A stretch of DNA of 64,000 bases from Branchinecta lynchi (Eukaryota; Arthropoda; Branchiopoda; Anostraca; Branchinectidae): the NCBI GenBank assembly GCA_023053575.1, contig JAKZAP010000015.1:15000142-15064141 (forward strand), in the 5' to 3' direction. Positions 34,093-44,097 of the stretch are shown piece by piece. A program made the translations under genes and the position numbers. Positions within the stretch are counted from its first letter, which is position 1; each line of letters starts with the position of its first letter. The notes beneath the pieces were generated by a model. That model searched no databases, was not told the DNA's origin, and saw only the letters and a list, made by a program, of their open reading frames with translations.

Positions 34093-34975
34093 TATTGTTT
34101 TAATAACATTGCTGATTTGTTCCTGTTAATATCGACTGATTGTGTCGTCTCGCCGTCGTGTTGTTGAGGAGGTTACTTGCTAGTTGTAACCATTATTGGG
34201 ACCGTTGCTTTGATTGTGTCCATTTATGAACGATCATTTTAAGCCATAATTATAGTTGCTACCGTGCGGCCATCAAGCTTGGATTTCTCTCCTGCCTGAA
34301 GCGATTTGATATTTTTTAATTGCTTAATATTTGTAACTGAAATGAACCTCACCTGGAAAAACAAAACGCAGAAGAAAAAAAGGTCTTCTTCGGCGAAAAT
34401 GTCCAAAAAGAATCAGAGAAACGATAACCGTGTCCTTGGTGCTTTAAGAGACGGTTATTTATTTTCCTTGCCAACGACTCTTCAATTTATTCGGCGTAAT
34501 AAAAAGTGTATTTTTATTTATCGTCCAAATCTTGCTGACGCTTGCCAAAAAGCAACCGGTAAAACTAGGTCGTATTTTGTTGTTTTTTCGTTGAGTTTTA
34601 TATCTCTGATAGGCCGTTCTGCTGATTTATTGAATCTGAGCTTTTCCTTTACCGGATCTAAGTGCTTAGAAAAGGAAGTATTCGGAGAGGCGACCGGGAA
34701 ATTCAGACTGTAATTTAGGGAGTTTTCTAGCCTTTTTCGGATTTGTCCAGGGTTGCCGAATAATTGGGTGCTACCAATTCACGGGGTCTGCGCATTGGTA
34801 GTCATAACCACTCTACCACCGAGGCAAATTTATTTTTTAATATCTCCTCGTTATGTTCTTTTCGAGATTCAAGTGATTACTTTGGTGGGGAAGTCCCGGA
34901 AATGATGTGGCACGACGAAGCTTGAAATTAAAGCGTTTGTCTGTGGTTGGCCGCATACACTGAGTAAAGATGGAA
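34093..34975. other. Sequence with one unassigned frame and a decayed tRNA-like stretch
   Basis: A 135-codon frame (34306-34713, basic N-terminus) has no family that I recognise. On the minus strand 34775-34826 reads like the 5' half of a tRNA (tcggtggtagagtggtta) but lacks a recognisable B box. Confidence 0.3.
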
Positions 34976-35316
34976 CCAGAGCAATATAACATTAGGGAGT
35001 AGCACCAAGACCGGTGCTTTCCGTGCATAGGAAACGGGCCTTACTCGTAGTGCCGCACACGGCGCGTGTGACATTTAGAGCGAGACAAACCTGCGGGCTT
35101 AGATAAGTACAGCTAAAATAGTCTGCAAACAGGAGAGGTTTGATCTTTTTTTTATGTTTTCGGCATATGGAGTTAGCAGAGCCAGTGCTGGTGCACGACT
35201 GATTGAATTTAAGTAGGGAGGTTATTTATCGCTATTGGTGGTAGTGTCGCTGCTATTCGAACGTGTGTCACTTTCTTCAAGTATCGGTGCTACTCCCTAG
35301 TGCTATTTTGCTCTGG
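34976..35316. mobile_element. CCAGAGCAAAATA-end MITE, copy 1
   Basis: Left ccagagcaatataacattag then ggagtagcacc, and right ggtgctactccctagtgcta then ttttgctctgg, form a terminal inverted repeat of about 31 bases. Relatives are at 50869-51140 and 56767-57089. Confidence 0.85.
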
Positions 35317-35385
35317 CTAGAACTATTTGTAAAAACGATATTAATTAACACATGCGCCAAAACTTCAGAGTAGTTTTTTATCGCA

Positions 35386-35732
35386 CTTGCAGCCTCTGGC
35401 TCAAGTGTCATATACCGATCACAATTCCGTCTGTCGGTCGGTCCGGTTTTCTTGTCACACTTTTCGAGCTTGGGTACTTCCAGAGGTGCTAGGACGATGA
35501 AACTTCGCTGGCATGTTGGAGATTCAACAAGATTTGCTTAGAAATTGCTACCTCCCAAATCCGATTATTCCTTAAAGTACCAATCTTGTTCGCAAAGTAA
35601 GAAAATTACTTTTAAGCAAATTATGGATTTTCATGATCCCTATCAGCCCATTATCATTTTTGCCTCAAGGGTTTGCTTAAAAATGAAGTTCTAGCTCCCT
35701 TAGTGTGCGCATCTTAACCCATGCAAGTGCAA
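35386..35732 (-). mobile_element. CAAGTGCCATATA family element, short copy
   Basis: One end has the hairpin pair gcacttgc/caagtg followed by catataccgatc and a 'gtcggtcggtcc' segment; the other ends in gcaagtgc near 35732. Read on the minus strand it follows the same order as 57522-59365: a 'gcgcac..taaggg' segment, then 'aaaccctt.aggcaaa', then the 'cgtcctagcac' segment, then the 'accgacagacgg' and 'gatcggtata' end. The central repeated units of the long copy are largely missing. Confidence 0.6.
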
Positions 35733-36020
35733 TATGACCTTACAGCTCTTGTTTTTTTTTTAATCAATCAATTAAATGTATTACCAAATAGCTTAAAGCT
35801 TGAAGAGGAAAAGTGTTTGTGAAACGAGCAATATCGTATTACGTAAAGAGGAAATGTTATACCCGGGACCTTAACCGTGACAGATATTGACCATAACATT
35901 CCATTTTTCCGTGATACCAGGGATATGAACTGCTTCGATAAATTTGTCTTCGGCGGCAGCACTCTTCCCGTAGCTCGCTTCTATCTGACCATTGTAGGGG
36001 TTTGTAAGCCATGTTCACAA
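35733..36020. other. Spacer
   Basis: A T-run with 'aatcaatcaatta' near 35760 resembles the tail near 53970. Nothing else was recognised. Confidence 0.4.
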
Positions 36021-36140
36021 GCCCTGGCTCAGTGGTAGAGCAGTGGTCTTGTAAGCCGAAGGTTGGGGGTTCAAATCCGGCAGGATGAGCAGTTTTTCGT
36101 CTTTCAGTTCGTGCATAATGATAAATATCTCCATTAAATG
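36021..36140 (+). mobile_element. tRNA-derived SINE head
   Basis: The sequence gccctggctcagtggtagag carries an A box, and gggggttcaaatccggc carries a B box 30 bases on, as in a threonine-type tRNA (a tcttgtaag loop contains TGT). The acceptor and T stems do not pair well, so it is not a working tRNA but the RNA polymerase III promoter head of a SINE. The adjoining 'gtttttcgtctttcagttc' resembles the segment after the tRNA-like stretch at 55.0 kb. Confidence 0.6.
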
Positions 36141-36450
36141 TCATTTTGTGTGTATTGTGTCCTAGAATTATCGTCCTGGTATTGTGTTCTAATACTCTAT
36201 ATGAGTAAGTCCAAAACACGCCACCCATTCTCAGGAAGAAGCAGTAAGCGTGTCCGTACGACTCAAACTCAACGACTCAAATCCTTTCTCAATCAATCAC
36301 CGCAATGTTTGGGACCAGCTGCGACACCACTTCTGCCTTTCTTCCGCTAGATACCCGGAGAGGCCGGAGATTTTACATCGGCAATGAGAGATAGTCATCA
36401 AGAGTATTGTTATTTGTTTTGTCGAAAAGTTCTCCTGCTGATGTGTTTCT

Positions 36451-37525
36451 GGAATCCCAAAACGTAATTGAAGGGATACCTATGACATCGGAAAAGTTGT
36501 CCGTCTGTCCGTCCGTCTGTAAGCACGATAACTCTCGAAGGGAATGAGATATTTTGATGAAACTTGGTGTGAGGATTCGTTGAGTCGGCGGACCAGTCAA
36601 GTTCGTAGATGGGCTTTGTAGCCCTACATCTAGGGGGTGGGGGAGGGGTTTCAAACTAAGGGGCAAACAAAATATTTTGAAACAGCCAATGTAATAGTCG
36701 ATTGTGGTGTAAAAAGACATGCTGAACACGATGGTGAAAACCATTTTGTCATGGAACAAGTAGTTCGCCTGGAATCCGGCCAAAACCAGAAAGTTAGTTA
36801 AAAGTAAAAGTTTTATTTTAAGTTGGTTGGATTTTCGATTTAGGGGTAAGAGGACACGCTGAACACTGGTGGTGAAAATCATTTTCTCGACGGACAAGTA
36901 GTTCGCCTGGAATCCGGCCCAAACCGGAAAGTTTGTTAAAATTAAAAGTTTTAGTTGAAGTTGATTAGATGTTCGATTTAGGGCAAGAAGACATGCTGAG
37001 CACTTATGTGAAAACAATTTTCTATCCGGACATTTAGTTCGCCCGGAATCCGGCCAAAACCGGAAAATTGGTAGAAGTCAAAGTTTTATTTCAATTTGAT
37101 TAGATAACCGATTTAGGGGTAAGAAGAGATGCTGAATCCGTGTGTGACAATCATATTTTACCCGGACATATAGTTCGACCGGAACCCGGCTGGAGTCGGA
37201 AAATTTGTTTTAAGTTAAGATGTTCATAGTTAAGATGTTCAATTGATGTTCATCATTGGGGAAAGAAGAAACCCTGAGTTCATTTTTGAGCGTTCTTTTT
37301 TTCGCCGGACAATTAGTTCTGGAGTTTGGCCGAAATCGGGAAATTGACGGTAGTGGCAGGAAGTTTTTCTCAGATCATTAGCTATTTGGCCTTAATCTGT
37401 TTCTGAATTTTAATTGTAAAAACGTTCAAGGAGTCTGGCGATGACTGGATCTAGCTAAGACAAGACCCAGTTGTCTGGATCAGATATTGAATTTTTGGGA
37501 TCCCATCGAAACCTTTGGTCTTGTT
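36451..37525 (+). mobile_element. GGGATCCC-family element, copy 2
   Basis: It begins ggaatcccaaaacgtaattg, followed by gagggatacc-like sequence, a 'gtccgtctgtccgtccgtctg' run and the conserved 'ataactctcgaagggaatga' block. About five core units follow, at spacings of 135-141 bp (landmarks 36721, 36858, 36993, 37130, 37271). The right end is gggatcccatcgaaaccttt then ggtcttgtt. The 214-codon minus-strand frame at 36373-37017 is a product of the core repeats and is not a gene. Confidence 0.88.
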
Positions 37526-37796
37526 GTATGTGTCCGCTTGCCATGTTTGTCGCTATTCTCCCATTTGAGTTTTTAAGCATTTCAAATAAAATGTTACTTT
37601 GCCCCATGGCACTTTCAGCGTCCTGTTCGTGCCAAATAGCGATCGTAATGTATATCTGTCGGTCTGTCACACAGAGAGGATGAAGTGATATCGGACGGAC
37701 AGTACGTCAGTAATTAGGTAGTAATTTAGGTGAGTCAGGTTGGGTAGTAAGGTACGAAAGGTCACTTCAAGGCCGGTGCGATTCGCCAGACATACT

Positions 37797-38293
37797 TAAG
37801 GCCTTTTTCCGCGACACTATTGTGGGCCACACACTTCTGAGTGTTTGTCGCGGAAACACGATTGTGTGCCACATAGTCGAGCCACTATTTGAAACTTGCG
37901 GAAACGCCGTTTTGTCTATTTTTTTGGCGGTGATTTCAAATATCTGAAAATAAAAATTAACTCATGTAAAATCTCAGTAAATACAACTCCAGACTTCCTT
38001 ACCTTCTGTACCAAAAAATATCCTCATCTTTAAGTCTATATGCTTGAAAAAGTAGTTAGCTTTATTGTTTAGACACTATTTTGCTGCTTAATTTGAATTT
38101 GCCGCCAGAATCGAACCACAAAATCGACAATCACCTCGCCAGTTGTTTGTTAAATTTGAGGCACAAATCGAGCCACGAAAATCGTGTTGTCGCGGAAAGA
38201 CACTTGTGGACCGCACAAAAGGCCGCGGAAACACAGTTTTCGAGCCACAATCGACCCACAAACTGTTTGTGGGAGCACGGAAAAACGCCTTTA
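37797..38293. mobile_element. TAAAGGCGTTTTTCCG-end MITE
   Basis: taaggcctttttccgcgaca at the left is inverted relative to cacggaaaaacgcctttag at the right. Inside, 'cgcggaaacac', 'gtgggccacac' and 'cgagccac' occur in both orientations. It ends about 170 bases before the last DDRGK1 exon. Its right end abuts a GTTGCGTTTT string. Confidence 0.8.
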
Positions 38294-38463
38294 GTTGCGT
38301 TTTCAGCAATTAGTGTGTTGAACTCGAATCCTGACACGTTGCGCTGTCACCCCACAAAACATGGAACCCGTGTTAGGATGCACTCCGTAAAAACTACTTG
38401 TGAGGAACACGGGTTTTGTCTTACCTTTTTCCGTTCTTGGTACAAATAATCTTTTCTTTCTAG

Positions 38464-38642
38464 GTGTAATGGATGACCGAGGAAAGTTCATCTACATAGG
38501 TCAAGAAGAACTAGAATCAGTAGCAAAGTTCATCAGGCAGAGAGGCCGCGTTTCACTTTCGGAACTCGTTCAGGAGTCGAACAAGTTGATAAACCTAGAA
38601 CCAGATATCACTGCGCTGGAAAGCATTGCCGAAGTCAAGTGA
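38464..38642 (+). CDS. DDRGK1: DDRGK domain-containing protein 1 (UFBP1), last coding exon
   Basis: After the acceptor cttttctttctag the exon completes the split glycine and reads [20 protein letters not shown], then [19 protein letters not shown], and ends LESIAEVK with a TGA stop at 38640-38642. The DDRGKFIYI motif and the [10 protein letters not shown] segment are diagnostic of DDRGK1 and are nearly invariant in animals. The C-terminal tail after NKLINLEP is less conserved. Together with 5760-5865 it gives 94 C-terminal residues, against about 310 in the full protein of vertebrates. The protein tethers UFL1 and UFM1 machinery to the ER. Nothing suggests pseudogenisation: there is no stop, frameshift or lost splice site. 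Confidence 0.96.
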
Positions 38643-38671
38643 TTGTCCTTTTTTTTTTGGAAATTGGTTGG

Positions 38672-38677
38672 ATTAAA
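38672..38677 (+). promoter_or_regulatory. DDRGK1: Possible polyadenylation signal of DDRGK1
   Basis: attaaa 30 bases after the stop codon, the commonest variant of AATAAA, followed by a T-rich stretch. A transcript with such a short 3' UTR is possible; a later signal may be used instead. Confidence 0.35.
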
Positions 38678-38944
38678 AATATATTTTTGCAGAAGCCTAG
38701 TTTCGTCTGGTGTGTTTACCTCATGATGTTGTCTGCGGCTGGTGACCTTTTTGGCTGGTAACTTTTTTGTAATGTCATGAAACAAATGGGGAAATTCGAT
38801 TAAATTAATATTGCAGAACGTTTACCTGCAAATTACCTGCAAATTTGCAATTGCAGGCGAATAGGATTTCTCCTAATATACATGAGTGCTGTCTTGTTCA
38901 GGTTTCCAGTTGAATCTCCACTGTTAGCCTGACTACTCCTTGTC

Positions 38945-39178
38945 CAAATGTTATTTGAAGCTATTTGTTGTTTGGCAGGTAACAGTGGAATCTGCTAGCG
39001 CGTTCCACAAGTTGATCGACCTACTTGTGAAGGAGTTCAGTACAGGCCTCTTCGTCTGCTTTTTGGGGTGGCCCCTGGTGGTTCTTCCTGTGTTTGGCGT
39101 AAAACTGTTGGGTGGGATGTTGTTGCCCAAATTTGTGTACACTGCGATCATATCACCACGATATGATCGTGGTGACAC
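38945..39178 (-). pseudogene. Non-LTR retrotransposon, C-terminal end of ORF2 (copy 4)
   Basis: The minus strand reads RSYRGDMIAVYTNLGNN, later TRGHPKKQTKRP, then SRSINLWNALADS and finally NSFK. This is the standard end of CR1/Jockey-type ORF2 proteins: R.RGD.i.vYki, then tRGh..kl.kpr, then f..Rvin.WN.LP..vv, then nsFK.rLd. All four blocks are in order and in one frame. The rest of the element is missing. It lies about 300 bases after the DDRGK1 stop, in opposite orientation. This C-terminus is of a different type from the copies with a PYF end. Confidence 0.8.
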
Positions 39179-39562
39179 TTTTAAACTGTTCCATTACATT
39201 GGCTTTATTACTTGCATATAAAAAGTTAAATGGAAATGAAAAATAACAAACTTGACGTTAGCTAACTGCCAACTATTTCAGGGTTATTCTGGCACAAACT
39301 TGAAGTAGAAATTCAATTAACTTTCTTTGACTTTGAATTTACTAAAAAGGTCCTTCTTGTTTTGAAGGTATCTGCAGGTACGGGCCGCCATCTTCTCCAT
39401 TGAAGGTGAGCTCCTCGTGGCAAACTTTTCAAATTATAAAAAGCAAACCAGTTGTCAGTTGAGTCATTTTCAGACGTGAATTAGCAAAATATTCAAAAAG
39501 TAAAAGCCTGAGTGATTATTACAAGTATTCATAGTAAAAAATGCCTGGTTTGGCTTTTAGTT

Positions 39563-40776
39563 TTTGGGATCCCAAAACGTAAGTGGAGGGATACCTATGA
39601 TATCGCAAAAGTTGTCCGTCTGTAAGCACGATAACTCTCGAAGGGAATGAGATATTTTGATGAAACTTGGTGTGAGGATTCGTTGGGTCGTCGGACTAGT
39701 CAAGTTCGTAGATGGGCTTTGTAGCCCTATATTTAGGGGTGGGGGAGGGTGTTCAAATTAAGGGACAAACAAAATATTTTGAAACAGCTAATTTGATAGT
39801 CAATTATGGGGTAAGAAGACATGCTGAGCACGATGGTGAAAACTATTTTGTCATCGGACGAGTATTTCGCCCGGAATCCGGCCAAACCGGAAAGTTTGTT
39901 CAAAGTAAAAGTTTTATTTGAAGTTGATTAGATGTTCGATTTAGAGATAGGAAGACATGCTGAAGACGATGGTGAAAATCATTTTTTCGACGGACAAGTA
40001 GTTCGCCCGGAATCCGGCCGAAACCGGAAAGTTTGTCAAAATTAGAAGTTTTATTTCGAGTTGATTAGATGTTCGATTTAGGGCCAGAAGACATGTTGAA
40101 CACTTATGTGAAAACAATTTTGTACCCGGACATGTAGTTCGTCCGGAATCCGGCGAAAACTCGGAAAGTTGGTTAAAAGTAAAAGTTTAATCTGAAGTAG
40201 ATCAAATGTTTGCTTTACGGGTAAAAAGACGTGCGGAGCAGGATGGTGAAAATCATTTTCTCGCTGGACAACTAGTTCGCCCGGAATCCGGCCAAAACAG
40301 GAAAAAAATTTAAAAGCTAAAGTTCGATTAGATGACAGATTAAGGGGTAAGAAGAGACGCTGAGTCGGTTTATGATTATGGTTTTTTACCCGGACATATA
40401 ATTATTCCGGAATCCGGTTGTAACCGGGTTTTTTTTTTAAGTCAAACTTTTATTCGAAGTTGATTAGATGTTCTTTATAGGGATAAGGAGATACGCTGGT
40501 TTTGTTTCTGTACTTTTTTTTTTGCTGGACTAGTAGTTCGCTCGGAAATTGGCAGGAAGTCTCGGTCAGTATCGTCAGAATAGATATGGCTTATAGAGGT
40601 ATATCTGAACTTGGTTTTCTCTGATGATTAGCCTGTCCAAGACTGGATCTGGCGAAGACAAGACTCGTTTGTCTGAATAAAATCTTAGATTTTTGGGTGA
40701 TCTGGCGAAGACAAGACTCGTTTGTCTGAATCAAATCTTAGATTTTTGGGATCCCATCGACACCTTTGGTCTTGTT
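39563..40776 (+). mobile_element. GGGATCCC-family element, copy 3
   Basis: The most complete + strand copy. Start ttgggatcccaaaacgtaag, then gtggagggatacctatgat, a short 'gtccgtctg' run, the 'ataactctcgaagggaatga' block and 'ggggtgggggaggg'. Then come five to six core units (landmarks near 39826, 39960, 40095, 40231, 40359) and a terminal block with gaggtatatctgaacttggt. A 55-bp tandem repeat (gatctggcgaagacaagact) lies just before the end ggtcttgtt at 40776. No coding capacity. Confidence 0.9.
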
Positions 40777-40974
40777 TCTTCTATGGTCGTTCACTGTTAG
40801 CAGACGTTCACATAAGCATATCTCTACTATAACTCTGTATATCTATATATATATAGAGCCAAGTGGCCAGCGAGGCGCTAGGCGGGTTTACATTTATAAA
40901 CCTTTCGAGGGATAGTCGATTCCGTTAGTAAATGGAAAATATAGACTGCTCGTGCATTCAAACATTCTTTGAAC

Positions 40975-41140
40975 CCAAGCTGACTTTGAAACATATATTC
41001 AAACATTGTTTACAACGGATACGTCAGCTACGATTCTTCATCAGCGATATTTCGGCCCTCCTTGCCAAGAAGGGCCGAAAAATCGCTGATAAAGAATGAT
41101 AGCTGACGTATCCGTAGTAAACAATGTTCGAATATATGAT
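40975..41140. mobile_element. Palindromic element, second copy
   Basis: The block acggatacgtcagctacgat with atttcggccct is followed by its inverse around position 41063, as in the palindrome at 25.8-26.0 kb but with more differences and a shorter centre. The outer 'ctttga.cccaagctgacttt' is shared with the left side of that copy. Confidence 0.7.
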
Positions 41141-41365
41141 TCGATAAGACTATCGCGCTTTGAGAAACGGAACTGTAGAAGCACGTATCTACACCTGAAA
41201 GTGACGTATTTACTCACATGAATAAAGAAAGAACGAGAATATTTTTTTTATTTGTTTGTTGTTTAATTGTTAAAATTACATAATTAAATTAAATTAATTG
41301 TTTGAATTCTGCCCCGATTTTGCAGTTACTACTTGTCACTGCAACCTCGCGTGAGATAGTAGCTT

Positions 41366-41834
41366 TTGCCTTTCCAATTTTTAGCGTTGGTTTTTTATCG
41401 TTTTCAGGCCTTTTTTAACATTCTCGCGTTTCCACAAGTTGCCGTTACTACTAAGGACTTTTCGCTTTTCTCGGATGAAAACGCTATTTTGACAAATGCC
41501 ATTTTATTTGGATTTTACTTGCACTTCAAATTTTTCATCTTCAAAATCCGAGACAGTCTCGAAATACTGATTTTCACTTTGAATCAGATTCCTCTTTTAT
41601 TGGATTTTGGGATAAACTGGCCAAATTAGCGAGGCAAAAAGCCGAAAGGAGAGCGTAACTTGGTCACCTACCAAGTTTGCCTTTTTGCAAAAAGCCGAGG
41701 GAAAAGGCGAAAGTCTGCGTTTGCCTTTTTGACAAAAACGGGAAACTGTCAAACAGTGCTTAGGGCCATTTACGAAACGCAAAAAAAAAGGAAAAAGCCG
41801 TCGAAAAGGCGAGTGAAAAGAACAAAAACGCAAC
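41366..41834. mobile_element. GTTGCG-end MITE family B, copy 2
   Basis: Collinear and close to identical with 15300-15778 from 'cttttgcctttcc' onward, ending gaacaaaaacgcaac followed by TA. The left terminus is missing or replaced, so this copy is truncated by about 20-35 bases. Confidence 0.85.
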
Positions 41835-42200
41835 TAGTTTCTGCACTGAGCGCCGCCGTCGTTGATCTGACTGAAATCCGTGATGATTACAGAGCGCTTC
41901 GAAATTTGGGTCAAATGAAGCTCGGTTGCACTCTTACTAGAGGTAACGCCGTGACCATTTATACACATCTTTTTACTGTCTAAAAATATTTCGTGTTAAA
42001 AACTTCATTGACGGAGAAGTTCAAATTCAAGATGTTCAAGAAGTTAAAATTTCAAAAATTTTCTCGTCTTTTAAAAGAATCCCGGACAGCTGGGCCCAAC
42101 CAGCACACGTACGTTATCCACTGCTTCCTGGCCGAAGATTGAATAGCGTCTGTTGTACGTGTTTTTTATTCGTTTTATTTATTCTCTTTCACTCCGCTTT
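41835..42200 (+). mobile_element. LINE X, 3' part of a copy, first segment
   Basis: From about 42085 the sequence 'gggcccaaccagcacacgta' and 'ccactgcttcctggccgaag' matches the 3' end of the LINE at 54.07-54.2 kb. At 42200 it breaks at cactccgctttt and a GGGATCCC-family element follows. The matching tail (aaaatggcgggttgaaaac, then cttacttacttac) resumes at 43184. The part before 42085 is probably coding remnant of the same element but is too decayed to assign. Confidence 0.6.
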
Positions 42201-43183
42201 TTGGGATCCCGAACCTTAAGTGGAGGGATACCTATGACATCCCTTAAGTTGTCCGTCCGTCCGTCTGTAAGCCCGATAACTCTCGAAAGAAATGAGATAT
42301 TTTGATGAAACTTGGTGTGAGGATTCTTTGCGTCAAGGGTAAGGTCAAGTTTGCAGATGGCTCTGTAGACCTGTATTTAGGGGTGGAGGAGGGGTTCAAA
42401 TTAAGGGACACACAAAATATTTTTAAACAGCTGATGTGATAGTCGATTATGAGGTAAGAAGACATGCTGAACACGATGATGAAAACCATTTTCTCGCCGG
42501 ACAAGTAGTTCGTCCGGAATCCGGCAGAACCGGAAAGCTGGTTAAAATTAAAAGTTTTATTTGAAGTTGATTAGATTTTCGATTATTGGGTAAGAAGACA
42601 TGCTGAAGACGATGATGAAAACCATTTTCTCACCGGACAACTAGTTCACCTGGAATCTGTCAAAAACTGAAAAGCTGTTTAAAATTAATAGTTTTATTTG
42701 AAGTTGATTAGATGTTCGAATATGGGGTAAGAAGACGATGATGAAAATCACTTTCTCGCTGACAACTAGTTCGCCCAGAATCCGTCCAAACCGGAAAATT
42801 TGTTAAAAGCGAAAGTTTTATTTGAAGTTGATTAGATGACAGATTTAGGGGTAAGAAAAGACGCTGAGTTTGTATAGGACAAGTTAAAGTTTTATTTGAA
42901 GTTGAGTATAGATGATCTTTATAGGGATAAGGAGATACGCGGAATTCCTTTCTGAATTGTTCTTTTTGGCTGGACAAGCAGTTCGCTCGGAATTCTGCCG
43001 AAACGGGAAATTTGGCAGAAGTAAAGCAGGAACTTTCGGTCATTATATCGTCAAAATAGATATGGCTTATAGAGGTATATCTGAACTTGGTTTTCTCAGA
43101 TGATTGGCGTGGCGAAGACAAGATCCTATTGTCTGGATCAGATATTAGATTTTTGGGATCCCATCGAAACCTTTGTTCTTGTT
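42201..43183 (+). mobile_element. GGGATCCC-family element, copy 4, inserted in a LINE tail
   Basis: Start ttgggatcccgaaccttaag then tggagggatacc, three 'gtccg' units, the 'tttgatgaaacttggtgtga' block and about four core units. The terminal part carries gaggtatatctgaacttggt and ends in gggatcccatcgaaaccttt then gttcttgtt. It is flanked on both sides by LINE X 3' sequence, so its limits are fixed to within about five bases. Confidence 0.9.
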
Positions 43184-43230
43184 AAAAATGGCGGGTTGAA
43201 AACAAATCACTTACTTACTTACTTGAAATG
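43184..43230 (+). mobile_element. LINE X, 3' tail, second segment
   Basis: aaaaatggcgggttgaaaac followed by a cttacttacttactt tail continues the LINE interrupted at 42200. The same tail is seen at 9552-9697 (minus strand). Confidence 0.7.
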
Positions 43231-43669
43231 TGTTCGGTAACATCGTAATATATTAATACAATGGCCAAAAAGGGAAACTCAGCGACGATGCGTTTGACAG
43301 CGAAGTTTCGCCCTTCTTGCCAAGTGTCCTGGAAAAGTTGTTTGCTTGACTGGAATAACCTGCAATCAAGCAGTAGCATTGCGACCTGCAACCTGTATTC
43401 TCTGAGGTTACCAGTCAAATTTGGCGTGAGCCATGAATCTATCTAACTCTTTTGATTAAAGCAGACAATTTTCTTCTCTTATCCTCCGTATGGAAAATAA
43501 AACGATCCCACCGTTTGATCCTGGACAATCATCTCTAGTTGCCTGCGCATTACTGAGGTGACAAGTGCTCTTCTAACCTCTTTGTTGGAATTTCCCCCAG
43601 CAGCAGCTTCATTTACTTTTTGTGCGTTTCTCGATCGGAGAGAGATTCTGTAACGTACTAATTAATTCG
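43231..43669. other. Spacer, nothing recognised
   Basis: Short frames only; no repeat partner was seen. Confidence 0.4.
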
Positions 43670-44035
43670 GCTTCCAGGGTTGGCCTACAAATCTTACGCT
43701 AGAGTGCATTACGGTGGTCTTAAATTAACCGGTGCGGGGCTTTGTGCTTGCCACATTTTGTGGCAAAAAGAGTATAGAAAGGTTTTGGTAGTCGGGATTC
43801 CTGGAAGTCCAATTACAGGGAAAGTCGTATTCTCTCAGAGATATTTTGTAACCTACTTATTCAGCTTCTAGTATTCGCCCCACAAATCTTTCGCTGAAGT
43901 GCTTTTACTGGGGCTGTAAATTAACCGATGCGGGGCTTCATGCTTGCCACAGTTGTGGCAAATAGGGTACACAAATATTTTGATAGTGGGGATTCTTGGG
44001 AAGCCTAATTACAATGAAAGAGTAAGAGGGGTCGG
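43670..44035. repeat. Tandem repeat, about 200-bp units, related to 45590-45845
   Basis: 'ttaaccg.tgcggggctt..tgcttgccaca' occurs near 43727 and 43922, and again near 45633. Each is followed by 'gggattc.tgg.aag.c.aattac' sequence. The 45.6-kb block lies inside the GGGATCCC-family copy 6. Confidence 0.65.
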
Positions 44036-44097
44036 ATGGCTATATTCAATTTTTTTGTTTAAAATTATAGCATAACTAATTTCAGTTTCTTAAATAT

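Larger units (their letters stand above)
5866..38463 (+). other. DDRGK1: Intron of DDRGK1, 32,598 bases, phase 1
   Basis: It begins gtaagacc and ends cttttctttctag, both good spliceosomal sites. Joining the flanking exons gives an uninterrupted [10 protein letters not shown] protein segment. The intron is packed with MITEs, retroelement remnants, tandem repeats and two copies of the GGGATCCC family, listed separately. No convincing extra exon of this gene was found inside it. Confidence 0.88.

Noticed and set aside
34306..34713. 135-codon frame with basic N-terminus
   Set aside because: No recognised motif, no splice or promoter context, and no second copy. It could be a retroelement ORF1 remnant, but I cannot support that.
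34775..34826. tRNA or SINE head on the minus strand
   Set aside because: Only an A-box-like half is legible; there is no B box.
36021..36091. Threonine tRNA gene
   Set aside because: A and B boxes are good, but acceptor and T stems do not pair and SINE-like sequence follows.
36373..37017. 214-codon minus-strand open frame as a gene
   Set aside because: It follows the core repeats of a GGGATCCC element, shows a 46-residue internal period and no known domain, and the other copies break it.
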